DNA of 45,385 nt from an uncultured marine group I thaumarchaeote (GTDB lineage: Archaea > Thermoproteota > Nitrososphaeria > Nitrososphaerales > Nitrosopumilaceae): assembly GCA_902511735.1 (NCBI GenBank), contig CABXGK010000003.1, positions 1-45,385 on the forward strand, given 5' to 3'. This document shows positions 9,814-19,067 of the stretch, piece after piece (position 1 is the stretch's first letter; every line of letters begins with the position of its first letter). The notes under the pieces were generated by a model that saw only the letters and a list, made by a program, of their open reading frames with translations, searched no databases and had not been told where the DNA came from. A program made the translations under genes and the position numbers.

Positions 9814-10281
9814 CTACATCATCCTCTTTACAATAACTAAAAGTTCTTTGTTATATCCCAAAACACCTTTTTGACCATAAAGTCGTTTACAACTTCTTTT
9901 GAATCCATGTCTTGGAGGATCTAGAGCAAACCAAGGTTTTAGTGGTTTTAACTTTGTAAGAGAAGTTTTACCTTCTGCTAATGCAGAAGCTAATTCATCT
10001 ACAGATTTGTATCCTAATGCGGTAATATCTTCAGGAGTGATTTTCTTATAACCGGATTTTCGGGCCTTTTTATCTAAAAGTTCCTTAGCAGTTTCAACAT
10101 CAAGTTCTTGCCAGGCAACATAATGTTGGACTTTTCTTAACATTCCAATTGTATTATCTATTTCAGGAATGATTACTGCACGATGTTTCTTTTCTAATTT
10201 TAATAGATTCATTGTAGTGGTAGCCCAATAAGGTACATCTGCTGTTCCACTAATTCTTACAACAAGATATGCTTTAGACAT
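9814..10281 (-). CDS. rpl30: Ribosomal protein uL30
   Basis: MSKAYLVVRISGTADVPYWATTTMNLLKLEKKHRAVI; the internal ATG at 10281 is a better start than the ORF-track start at 10317. Confidence 0.93.
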   Translation of the reverse strand: MSKAYLVVRISGTADVPYWATTTMNLLKLEKKHRAVIIPEIDNTIGMLRKVQHYVAWQELDVETAKELLDKKARKSGYKKITPEDITALGYKSVDELASALAEGKTSLTKLKPLKPWFALDPPRHGFKRSCKRLYGQKGVLGYNKELLVIVKRMM

Positions 10282-10286
10282 AGTAC

Positions 10287-11045
10287 TCATCCCTGACTGA
10301 ATGTCTGTCTTAGACATTCAAGTAATGCTTTTGATGTTGAGTTCATTGTTGCAGTAGAACCATTTGTATGAGTCCATGCATCTTTTACACCTGCTAATTT
10401 TAATAAATTACGAATTTTTCCACCTGCAACAAGTCCTAATCCTCTTGGACCTGGTAAAATTTCAATTGTTACACTTCCACCTTTACCTTTAACGGTAAAT
10501 GGAACAGAATGTTTTTGATCACATCTACATTCCCAACTTCCACATCCAAGTTTTATTGGACTGACATTTAGAAATGCAGCGTTATTTGCTTTTTCAATTG
10601 CAATTCTCATTTGTTTTGATTTTCCAAGACCAATTCCAAGCCAACCATTTTGGTTTCCTGCTGCAACTAGAGCTTTGAATCTTGTTGATTGACCATTTGG
10701 TGTCATCTTTTGGATTAAACCAACATCAATAACTTCAGTTTTTAAATCAGGTAATAATTTTTTAATAATTCCTGCTTCTTGAATACGTAAACCTTTTTCA
10801 TAAATTTCTTCCATAGTAGTGATTTCACCAGATGCAACTTTTTTTCCTAAGATTGTTTTTGGTTCCCAAACTTCTACAACAGGTTCACGTCTTGGTCTTC
10901 TTGGTCTATCACCTTGACGACCGCCTCTACCTCCAGGTCCACCAGGTCTACCTCCAGGTCCACCAGGTCTACCTCCAGGTCCACCTCCAGGTCCACCTCT
11001 AAATTGTTGTTGTGGTGTTTTTTTAACAGTTTTTTCAATACTCAT
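10287..11045 (-). CDS. rps5: Ribosomal protein uS5 with Gly/Arg/Pro-rich N-terminal extension
   Basis: FKALVAAGNQNGWLGIGLGKSKQMRIAIEKANNAAFLNV, GPRGLGLVAGG; N-terminus QQFRGGPGGGPGGRPGGPGGRPGGPGGRGGRQGDRPRRPRREP. Confidence 0.95.
   Translation of the reverse strand: MSIEKTVKKTPQQQFRGGPGGGPGGRPGGPGGRPGGPGGRGGRQGDRPRRPRREPVVEVWEPKTILGKKVASGEITTMEEIYEKGLRIQEAGIIKKLLPDLKTEVIDVGLIQKMTPNGQSTRFKALVAAGNQNGWLGIGLGKSKQMRIAIEKANNAAFLNVSPIKLGCGSWECRCDQKHSVPFTVKGKGGSVTIEILPGPRGLGLVAGGKIRNLLKLAGVKDAWTHTNGSTATMNSTSKALLECLRQTFSQG
10927..10998. repeat. Tandem repeat, about 21-bp unit (ctacctccaggtccaccaggt), in rps5 5' coding region
   Basis: Two exact 21-bp copies at 10927-10947 and 10948-10968, followed by diverged copies. 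Confidence 0.9.
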
Positions 11046-11530
11046 TATGCTTTAACCTCACTATCAATTTTTGATTTAACACTTGAAATATCATTTTTAA
11101 CTTTAAGATGTTCACCGTTAATTCTTTCATCAGCTGGAAATGATTCTTCATCAGCTGGAACCTTTACACCTGCATCAATTACTCCTTTCAATGCAGCAGC
11201 CATTCTATCAGTATATCTTCTAGTACCACTATACAAAATTGCATCAGTGACTCCATTGGATAATGCTTTTTTTCCAGCCATGTAACCGGTCAAATATGAT
11301 GCAGGAATATTCTTTCGTGAACCTTTCCAACCATCTTTTAATAGAAATCTAGAATGAGCAGAAGCTAAAACCTTGTCTCCTTTAATTTCAGGTTTTACAA
11401 TTTGGACTTGAGTATTTTCATTTGTAACATTAACTGTAATGAAATCACGCTTTCCCATAAGCATGATTTTTCGTTTCCGATAGTTAGTTTTCTCACTACG
11501 AATTCTTTGTAATATCTTCGAATATGCCAT
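11045..11530 (-). CDS. rpl18: Ribosomal protein uL18
   Basis: RRIRSEKTNYRKRKIMLMGKRDFITVNVTN-type N-terminus, TGYMAGKKAL; upstream of rps5. Confidence 0.94.
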   Translation of the reverse strand: MAYSKILQRIRSEKTNYRKRKIMLMGKRDFITVNVTNENTQVQIVKPEIKGDKVLASAHSRFLLKDGWKGSRKNIPASYLTGYMAGKKALSNGVTDAILYSGTRRYTDRMAAALKGVIDAGVKVPADEESFPADERINGEHLKVKNDISSVKSKIDSEVKA

Positions 11531-11566
11531 CTATAGAGGAAAAACTTGAGATTGGTATTATAAACC

Positions 11567-12487
11567 TTAGACGCCAAGAAGGTGAACTAGCAATGCTTTT
11601 TGAACATGTAGACGATTTTCAGCTTCATCCCAAACTACAGATTGAGAACCATCAATAACATCAGAAGTTACTTCTTGATCACGTTTTGCAGGAAGGCAGT
11701 GCATGAAGATAGCATCTTTTTTTGCCTTATTCATTAAAGATTGATTGACTTGAAATTTTGGAAGGAATTTTTTTACGCGATCAGGATTGGTGTTATGAAT
11801 TGAAACAAAAGTGTCAGTCATTATAACATCTGCATCTTTTACTGCTGCTTCAGGATTGTCAGAGATTTCTAAAATTTCAGATTCTTTACCAGTTTTTACA
11901 ACATCAAAATCAGGTTCATAACCATCTGGAATTGCAACAGAGAGTTTTATCTTTAATTTTGCACATCCTAATATCAAAGAGTTACAAACATTGTTTCCAT
12001 CACCTATCCAAGCGATTTTAATTTTCTTTAGATTTTTTTTATGTTCTTTTATTGTCATTAGATCTGCAAGTATTTGACACGGATGAAATGAATCTGATAG
12101 TCCATTAATTACAGGTACAGAAGAATTTCTTGCAAGATTTTCCAAAGACTTATGATCATAAACACGAGCCAATATGACATTTACGTAACGAGAAAGTGTC
12201 ATTGCAGTATCAGAAATTGATTCACCACGAGATAATTGAAGATCATTTGGAGATAATGTAAGTGCATGACCACCAAGTTGAAACATTCCTGTTTCAAAAC
12301 TTACACGTGTTCGTGTAGAAGGTTTTTCAAAAATCATTGCTAAAGTTTTATTTTGTAATAGTGGTTTTTCTTTTCCCTTTTTTTGTTGTTTTTTAAGATC
12401 AATTGCTAAATCAATAATATTATTAATTTCCTTAGATTCCAATTCATCTAATGTGAGTATGTCAACATTGTGCGGTTTTTGAGTCAT
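11567..12487 (-). CDS. argF: Ornithine carbamoyltransferase
   Basis: FEKPSTRTRVSFETGMFQLGGHA (STRTR), FHPCQILADLMTI, HCLPAKRDQEV. Confidence 0.95.
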   Translation of the reverse strand: MTQKPHNVDILTLDELESKEINNIIDLAIDLKKQQKKGKEKPLLQNKTLAMIFEKPSTRTRVSFETGMFQLGGHALTLSPNDLQLSRGESISDTAMTLSRYVNVILARVYDHKSLENLARNSSVPVINGLSDSFHPCQILADLMTIKEHKKNLKKIKIAWIGDGNNVCNSLILGCAKLKIKLSVAIPDGYEPDFDVVKTGKESEILEISDNPEAAVKDADVIMTDTFVSIHNTNPDRVKKFLPKFQVNQSLMNKAKKDAIFMHCLPAKRDQEVTSDVIDGSQSVVWDEAENRLHVQKALLVHLLGV

Positions 12488-12526
12488 AGATTACAGAATA
12501 GAAGATGTTTCTTATAGTTTTGTAAA

Positions 12527-13729
12527 CTATGGTTTTGGCCTTCCATCTTGAATCCATTTCTTAATTTGACTAGCTAATTTTTTTGCTTCATTATCAGTTT
12601 CTGGTGGAGGAACATCATACAAATCAGCATAGTTGTTGATGTCATCAGTTTCAATTCCATCAAACGGATCATCACTCTCCTGTGGTTCTGGTTGTGGTTC
12701 TGGTTGTGGTTCTGGTTGTGGTTCTGGTTCTGGTTGTGGTTCTGGTTGTGGTTCTGGTTCTGGTTGTGGTTGTGGTTGTGGTTCTGGTGTTTTGATTTCA
12801 TCAAGTGATGGAACATCAATATCAGTAGATTCAAAAACATTTTCAAGAAATGTTTGTTTATCAAATTTTACAATATCATCGTATTCCTGACCTACGCCTA
12901 CATAGATAATTGGAGATGAAGTAACTTTTACAATAGATAGTGCCGCACCACCTCTAGCATCTGCATCACTTTTTGTTAAAATTGAACAATCAAATTTCAC
13001 ATGATTATGAAACTCACGTGCTTGATTTACAGTGTCATTTCCTGCTAATGAATCACCGACAAATATTTTCATATCGGGATTAACAACTTTTGTAATCTTT
13101 GCAATTTGTTCCATTAAATTAGAACTAGTCTGCATTCGTCCTGCAGTATCAACTAAAACACAATCAACCTTATGAGATTTAGCATACAAAACAGCATCTT
13201 TGGCAACAGCTGCAGGATCTGAGCCGTAATTTTGTGCAATAATTTTAAGATTTAATCTGTTTGTATGTTCACGAAGTTGTTCAATTGCTCCGGCACGATA
13301 AGTATCAGCAGCTGCAATCACTACAGAAAATTTCTCATTTTTTAACATATTTGCAACTTTTGCTAATGATGTTGTTTTTCCTGTACCATTAATTCCAACA
13401 AATACTATGATAAACGGCTCATTTGATGACTTTTTCTCATTAATTCTATCTTTCAAGTCAATTTGGCCTGCATTGTCGAAAGTTTCACTAATGAATTCAA
13501 TCAGGCTTTGTTTGACAAAATTTTGGATATTTTTCTTTTCAACTCTAGAACCAATAATTTTTTCTTTGAGACTGTCTTTAATAGAATCTATTACTTCAGT
13601 AGCCACATCAGATTCAAGTAAATTAATTTCCAGTTCAAACAAAACATCTTCAATATCTTTTTCATTAAGATCTTTTTCACTAAATCCAGTAGATGCATTA
13701 GAAAATGCTTTTTTTAGATTATCAAACAT
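12527..13729 (-). CDS. ftsY: SRP receptor FtsY with extended C-terminal tail
   Basis: GINGTGKTTSLAKVANML, AADTYRAGAIEQL, VDTAGRMQTSSNLM, TKSDADARGGAAL; then a PEPQ repeat linker and about 50-aa tail. Confidence 0.95.
   Translation of the reverse strand: MFDNLKKAFSNASTGFSEKDLNEKDIEDVLFELEINLLESDVATEVIDSIKDSLKEKIIGSRVEKKNIQNFVKQSLIEFISETFDNAGQIDLKDRINEKKSSNEPFIIVFVGINGTGKTTSLAKVANMLKNEKFSVVIAAADTYRAGAIEQLREHTNRLNLKIIAQNYGSDPAAVAKDAVLYAKSHKVDCVLVDTAGRMQTSSNLMEQIAKITKVVNPDMKIFVGDSLAGNDTVNQAREFHNHVKFDCSILTKSDADARGGAALSIVKVTSSPIIYVGVGQEYDDIVKFDKQTFLENVFESTDIDVPSLDEIKTPEPQPQPQPEPEPQPEPQPEPEPQPEPQPEPQPEPQESDDPFDGIETDDINNYADLYDVPPPETDNEAKKLASQIKKWIQDGRPKP
12681..12790. repeat. Low-complexity repeat (ggttctggttgt-type hexamer mix) encoding the PEPQ linker
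   Basis: Alternating ggttct/ggttgt blocks visible directly. Confidence 0.92.
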
Positions 13730-13730
13730 A

Positions 13731-14153
13731 TTATTTAGGTGGAGATTGTGATTGCTGCATAATTTGTTGCATCTGTTGTTTTCCTTGTTCTAGATTTGCT
13801 GCAATTTGTTGTCTTTGTGCATTTGTTTCTTGTAATGCAACTTCTAGTTCTTTAATTTTTGATTCCAAATAACTAAGTGCTGAATCATGATCTTTTTCAA
13901 TTGCAACACCAGCGCCAACATTAACTACAATTTTTTCATTTGGAATATTTTTTGTTTTGACAAAAGTACCCATTCCAACTGGAACCAGACTTTCAGAATC
14001 AGGATTTGCTTTAATACCTTGAATTGATTTTATTGCAGAGTCAGCATCACGAATAACATTTTTTATGGAATTTTCTTTTTGTGATAATTCTGCATACATA
14101 TTCTCAAGCATTTGCATTTGCTGTAACATCTGTTGGGCTTGTTCTTCACTCAT
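13731..14153 (-). CDS. pfdA: Prefoldin alpha subunit
   Basis: 140-aa coiled coils flanking a short beta region (ESLVPVGMGTFVKTKNIPNEKIVVNVGAGVAIEKDHDSAL); next to ftsY. Confidence 0.9.
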   Translation of the reverse strand: MSEEQAQQMLQQMQMLENMYAELSQKENSIKNVIRDADSAIKSIQGIKANPDSESLVPVGMGTFVKTKNIPNEKIVVNVGAGVAIEKDHDSALSYLESKIKELEVALQETNAQRQQIAANLEQGKQQMQQIMQQSQSPPK

Positions 14154-14220
14154 GACTTTGAGACATGTTAACTGTATAAAAATTAGAGTTTTTAGAAAGA
14201 AAATAAAAAAGGAAAGAGAA

Positions 14221-14841
14221 TTACTTTGCTTTTGAGAATCGATCGTTTACCTCATCCCAATTGATGACATTCCACCAAGCAGCTATGTAATCAGGTCTTT
14301 TGTTTTGATACTTGAGATAGTATGCATGTTCCCAAACATCTAGTCCTAATAGCGGAACTAAACCTTCAGTTCTTGGACTAGTTTGGTTTGACATTGCCTT
14401 GTATTCGACTTTACCAGAATTTGGATTGTATACTAACCAACCCCATCCGCTTCCTTGAATTGGAGCTGTTTTGCTAGAGAATAATTCTTTAAACTCTGCA
14501 AATGATCCAAAGGAATCGTTTATGGCATCAGCAATTGCACCAGTTGGTTCACCACCACCATTTTGTTTCATACTGTTCCAAAACAGTTTATGGTTATCGT
14601 ATCCTCCACCATTAAAGTTAATGGCACCCTTAACATCGTCAGGGACTTGATTGATGTTTGACAAAATTTCTTCTATGTCCTTACCTTGTAATTCAGGACT
14701 AAGTTTTTCCAATGCACCATTCATACCATCAGTGTATTTTTGATGATGTTTTGAATGATGTATTTCCATTGTTTGTGCATCAATATGAGGCTCTAGTGCA
14801 TCATATGCATAAGGCATCTCAGGAAGTGTGTATTTTCCCAT
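14221..14841 (-). CDS. sod: Fe/Mn superoxide dismutase
   Basis: LPEMPYAYDALEPHIDAQTMEIHHSKHHQKYTDGMN, LGLDVWEHAYYLKYQNKRPDYIAAWWNVINW. Confidence 0.97.
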   Translation of the reverse strand: MGKYTLPEMPYAYDALEPHIDAQTMEIHHSKHHQKYTDGMNGALEKLSPELQGKDIEEILSNINQVPDDVKGAINFNGGGYDNHKLFWNSMKQNGGGEPTGAIADAINDSFGSFAEFKELFSSKTAPIQGSGWGWLVYNPNSGKVEYKAMSNQTSPRTEGLVPLLGLDVWEHAYYLKYQNKRPDYIAAWWNVINWDEVNDRFSKAK

Positions 14842-14913
14842 ATGAGGGGTAATACGGAAAGTAATTTATTGTTTTTCTAAAGGAATTATTACCAATTAAA
14901 GATTATAACACAT

Positions 14914-16974
14914 ATGAGAAATTTTTTACTTTTCACATTACTAGTAGGCGGATTGTTTTCGCTAGTTATGACAAATTTTCTTACATTAGATGAAAACTCT
15001 GAATTATTTTTAGACAATAGCGGACCATACATAGGTGCAGAGTTTCCAAAACAATTGGGTTTTACCGGCAAGGGCATAAAGATTGGAGTGATTGATACAG
15101 GGGTTAATCTAAATCATCCAGATTTTTTTAATCAAGATGAAACATCCAGATTTTTGAAGGGATACGACTTTGTTGATAATGATTCAATCCCACAAGATAC
15201 AAATGGACATGGAACTCAGGTAACAGGAATCATAGCAGCTGATGGTCAGCTGAAAGGTATAGCACCAGAATCAAAGATTTTTTCATACAGAGTTTCATCT
15301 GATGGTGAATCAGTTCCATCAAATTTGATCATTGATGCTATCAATCAAGCAGTAGAAGATAGAGTTGACATCATAAACATTAGTCTTGGAGTAAACATGA
15401 CTCATGACAAAATTGACGAGGCAGTAAATAATGCAATAAATCAAGGAATAGTAGTAGTAGCAGCTGCAGGAAATAGTGGACCAGATAAGAGTACAATTGG
15501 CAGTCCAGCAAAAAATCCTAACGCAATAACAGTTGGAGCCACATACAATAATCGTGATTCAAGTATGGTTTCAACATTAGAGGTTGGAGAAACACAATTC
15601 CAAGTTTTACCAATGTTAGGAACAGACACGATTTCAGATCCTATATCAACGGAAATTGTATTTGGAAAATATAGTAGAGAAAATGATTTTGACGGAATAG
15701 ATGTAAAAAACAAAATAGTTTTGGCAGAAAGAGGAGGAGAAACTCCAGATGAAATTGTTTTTTTCTCAGATAAAGAAATTTTTGCATCAAAAAATGGTGC
15801 AAAAGGATTAATCGTGTATAACAACCAACCAGGAATATTTTTTGGAGAACTAATTCACGAATATGTTAGTGAAGATTACTATCCATCAATACCAACAGTT
15901 TCAATGACAAGAGAAGAAGGGTTGGAGTTAAAAAAAATTATTGAGAGTGAATCTGTAGGGACATTGAATGTATTTAATCATCCAGATTTTCTTGCAACAT
16001 TTAGTTCTAGAGGACCAGTATCTCCATTTTATCAAAAACCAGATCTTGTTGCACCAGGAGTTTTTGTAAATACAACTTCATTGAAGAATTTCTATAACAT
16101 AACAAGTGGAACAAGTTATGCTGCACCACATGTTTCAGGTGCAATTGCTTTACTATTAGAAAAAAATCCAGACTTGACGCCACATGAAATAAAATCCATT
16201 CTAGTCACAACCTCAGAAGTAATCACAGATGAATATAGAAAAGAATTTGAATTTGACGCAGGAGGTGCAGGAAGAATTGATTTGAAAAAAGCATTTAATT
16301 CAGAATTAATTTTTGAACCGCCAAAATTAATTTTCAATCTATCTGAAAATAAAGCATCAGAAGAACATGAAATTAAGATTGATTCGTTAGGTAAAACAAC
16401 AAATATTCAACAAGTAGAGTTTTCAAATACAGATAATGTAGTGTTTGATTATGAAATTAAAGATTCATCATTATACATTACTTCAAAATTAATTAAAAAT
16501 GAATTAGGTAATTTTGAGACTAGAGCATTCATTACTAATAATGACATAGTGTATCAAATTCCTATGATTGTTAAAGTTAGTGAGGCATCAATAGTTATTT
16601 TAGAATCTGAAAATGAATTATCTTTTCAAGTGAAACGACCATTAGATTGGGAATATGCAAAGATTACAATTACAAATAGTGAAACATTTGAAGAACGAAG
16701 TATTTCTATTACACCAAAAAAATTTGAGAGTTTGAAATTGTACGATGCGGGCAAATATTGGATTGAAGCCAATGTGAAGAATTCAGATGACACATTTGAC
16801 GTGTATGAGTTTTATGAAATCAAAAAAGATTTGAGTGATCAAAAACCAATCGTTGAGAATTCAGAACTACCACAAAGAGCATTAATAATTTTAGGAATAA
16901 TTTTCAGTATTGTGATAATTGTGGGTTTAAAATTTAGAAAGAAATCTACTGAAGTGGTGGACCAGCATCTCTGA
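14914..16974 (+). CDS. Subtilisin-like (S8) secreted serine protease with PA insertion and C-terminal TM anchor
   Basis: Signal peptide; GVIDTGVNLNHPDF (Asp), GHGTQVTGIIAA (His), SGTSYAAPHVSGAIALLL (Ser); C-terminal ALIILGIIFSIVIIVGLKFRKK. Confidence 0.94.
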   Translation: MRNFLLFTLLVGGLFSLVMTNFLTLDENSELFLDNSGPYIGAEFPKQLGFTGKGIKIGVIDTGVNLNHPDFFNQDETSRFLKGYDFVDNDSIPQDTNGHGTQVTGIIAADGQLKGIAPESKIFSYRVSSDGESVPSNLIIDAINQAVEDRVDIINISLGVNMTHDKIDEAVNNAINQGIVVVAAAGNSGPDKSTIGSPAKNPNAITVGATYNNRDSSMVSTLEVGETQFQVLPMLGTDTISDPISTEIVFGKYSRENDFDGIDVKNKIVLAERGGETPDEIVFFSDKEIFASKNGAKGLIVYNNQPGIFFGELIHEYVSEDYYPSIPTVSMTREEGLELKKIIESESVGTLNVFNHPDFLATFSSRGPVSPFYQKPDLVAPGVFVNTTSLKNFYNITSGTSYAAPHVSGAIALLLEKNPDLTPHEIKSILVTTSEVITDEYRKEFEFDAGGAGRIDLKKAFNSELIFEPPKLIFNLSENKASEEHEIKIDSLGKTTNIQQVEFSNTDNVVFDYEIKDSSLYITSKLIKNELGNFETRAFITNNDIVYQIPMIVKVSEASIVILESENELSFQVKRPLDWEYAKITITNSETFEERSISITPKKFESLKLYDAGKYWIEANVKNSDDTFDVYEFYEIKKDLSDQKPIVENSELPQRALIILGIIFSIVIIVGLKFRKKSTEVVDQHL

Positions 16975-18538
16975 TTTCAGGAGATACATCTTTGAATTTT
17001 GTAAAGTTCTCACCAAACATTTGTGCCAGTTTCTTTGCAGATAAATCATAAGAATCCTTATCCACCCATGTGTTTTTTGGATCTAATACATCAGAAGGTA
17101 CATCAGGACACTCAGTAGGAACGTCTAGATTGAAAGTGTCATCATGTCTGAATTTTATCAAATCGAATTTTCCAGTTAATGCTGCAGTTACCATAGCACG
17201 ACTATACTTTATGCTGATTCTTTTTCCAACTCCATATGGACCGCCAGACCATCCAGTGTTAATTAGATAGACAACTGTATTGTGATCAAGAATTTTTTCT
17301 CCTAACATTTTTGCATATACTGATGCAGGACGAGGCATAAATGGAGAACCGAAACATGCAGAAAATGTTGCTTTTGGTTCTTTAATTCCACGTTCGGTGC
17401 CAGCAAGTTTACTTGTGTAGCCCGACATGAAATGAAACATTGCACCTTGTTTTGTTAATTTTGATACAGGAGGTAGTACACCTAACGCATCTGCTGTTAA
17501 AAATATTATAACTTTAGGATGACCACCTACACTTGGAATTACAGCTCCTGGAATGTAATCTAAAGGATAAGCTGCACGAGTGTTTTCAGTTAAACTTCCA
17601 TCATCAAAGTCTGGTTTCAAAGTATCTTTGTTTACAACAACATTTTCAAGAACTGCTCCAGATTTGATAGCGTTCCAAATTTGTGGTTCTGCTTCTTCAT
17701 TAAGATTAATGCATTTTGCATAACAACCGCCTTCAAAATTAAAGACTCCATTTTGAGACCAACCATGTTCATCATCACCAATTAACATACGTTCAGGATC
17801 TGCAGACAAGCTTGTTTTTCCAGTGCCAGATAAACCAAAGAAGAGTGCAGTATCACCGTCTTTGCCAATATTTGCAGAACAGTGCATTGGAAAGACATCT
17901 TTTTTTGGCATCAAGTAATTCATTACAGCAAACATAGATTTTTTCATTTCACCTGCATAATTGGTTCCACCAATCAATACAATTTTTTTTGATAAATTAA
18001 TCAAAATGAAAATATTTGTTCGAGTTCCATCAATTTCAGGAATTGTTTCAAAGTCATTTAGACATACAATAGTAAAGTCAGGATCATGTGAATCTAGTTC
18101 TTCTTTTGATGGTCTGACAAATAATTGTCTGCAAAAGAGATTTTGCCATGCGTGGTCATTAATTACACGAATTGCCAATCTATTTTCTTTGTCAGCGCCT
18201 ACAAATCCATCAAAAATATAAAGATCTTTTCCTTCTGCATGTTTTTTCATTTTCTCAAAAACAGAATTAAATTTTTCAGTTGGAAATTGCCTGTTAACAT
18301 CACCCCAGTCAATTGTTTCGTGAGTTTCATCATCATAGATAATGTAACGGTCTTGAGGAGAACGGCCAGTGTATTTTCCAGTTTTTACAGATAATGAACC
18401 AGTAGAAGTTAACATTCCTTCATTTGTTTTGATTGATTGTTCAACTAGTTTTTCAACAGGTAAATTTCGATGAATTGATTGAGGTGATATTCCAAATGCT
18501 ACTAATTGATCATGTACTTTTGAGCTAGTGTCGGACAT
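16946..18538 (-). CDS. pckA: Phosphoenolpyruvate carboxykinase (ATP)
   Basis: FFGLSGTGKTSLSADPERMLIGDDEHGWSQNGVFNFEGGCYAK; TGRSPQDRYII. Confidence 0.97.
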   Translation of the reverse strand: MSDTSSKVHDQLVAFGISPQSIHRNLPVEKLVEQSIKTNEGMLTSTGSLSVKTGKYTGRSPQDRYIIYDDETHETIDWGDVNRQFPTEKFNSVFEKMKKHAEGKDLYIFDGFVGADKENRLAIRVINDHAWQNLFCRQLFVRPSKEELDSHDPDFTIVCLNDFETIPEIDGTRTNIFILINLSKKIVLIGGTNYAGEMKKSMFAVMNYLMPKKDVFPMHCSANIGKDGDTALFFGLSGTGKTSLSADPERMLIGDDEHGWSQNGVFNFEGGCYAKCINLNEEAEPQIWNAIKSGAVLENVVVNKDTLKPDFDDGSLTENTRAAYPLDYIPGAVIPSVGGHPKVIIFLTADALGVLPPVSKLTKQGAMFHFMSGYTSKLAGTERGIKEPKATFSACFGSPFMPRPASVYAKMLGEKILDHNTVVYLINTGWSGGPYGVGKRISIKYSRAMVTAALTGKFDLIKFRHDDTFNLDVPTECPDVPSDVLDPKNTWVDKDSYDLSAKKLAQMFGENFTKFKDVSPEIRDAGPPLQ

Positions 18539-18668
18539 TCAAAAATTCTCCTCAATGTAGTGTTTAGTCAAGGTTTTTTGGGAAAAATTGAATATTATTA
18601 TCTCTTTCTCAGATCCATTAATCTGAAACTTAGATACGTATTTATGTAAAAATTTAAGGTTTATCTCT

Positions 18669-19067
18669 ATGCCAATCAATAAAGAAAAACTCCAAGCAAG
18701 AGAACAAGCTAGAGTTAGCAGACCGGAATTCATTCGTCCGGAGAGCTGGAGATATGTAAGATTGGAAACTGGTTGGAGAAAACCAAAAGGAATGGACAAC
18801 CATCAAAGAAAACAGAAAAGTCGTGGTCGTCCAGGATTAGTTAAAGTAGGATATGGTACACCAAAAATTGCATACGGATTACATCCATCAGGTTATACAG
18901 ATAATTTAGTACATAATGTAAATGATTTAGAGAATCTTAATCCAAAAGAAGATGGAATTAGATTTGGTCATAGTGTAGGAGCAAAAAAGAGAAGAGACAT
19001 TATGAAAATTGCAATAGAAAAAAAATTCAAAGTGTTTAACGCAAGAGTGAGTCAAAATGCCAGTTAA
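18669..19067 (+). CDS. rpl32e: Ribosomal protein eL32
   Basis: SWRYVRLETGWRKPKGMDNHQRKQKSRGRPGLVKVGYGTPK, VGAKKRRDIMKIAIEK. Confidence 0.95.
   Translation: MPINKEKLQAREQARVSRPEFIRPESWRYVRLETGWRKPKGMDNHQRKQKSRGRPGLVKVGYGTPKIAYGLHPSGYTDNLVHNVNDLENLNPKEDGIRFGHSVGAKKRRDIMKIAIEKKFKVFNARVSQNAS

Noticed and set aside
10914-11285. Plus-strand ORF with RSTSRSTRST repeats
   Set aside because: Antisense reading of the uS5 Gly-rich repeat and uL18.
12574-12890. ORFs 12574..12864 (-) and 12633..12890 (+) made of NHNQNQ or GSGCGSG repeats
   Set aside because: Alternative-frame readings of the FtsY PEPQ repeat DNA.
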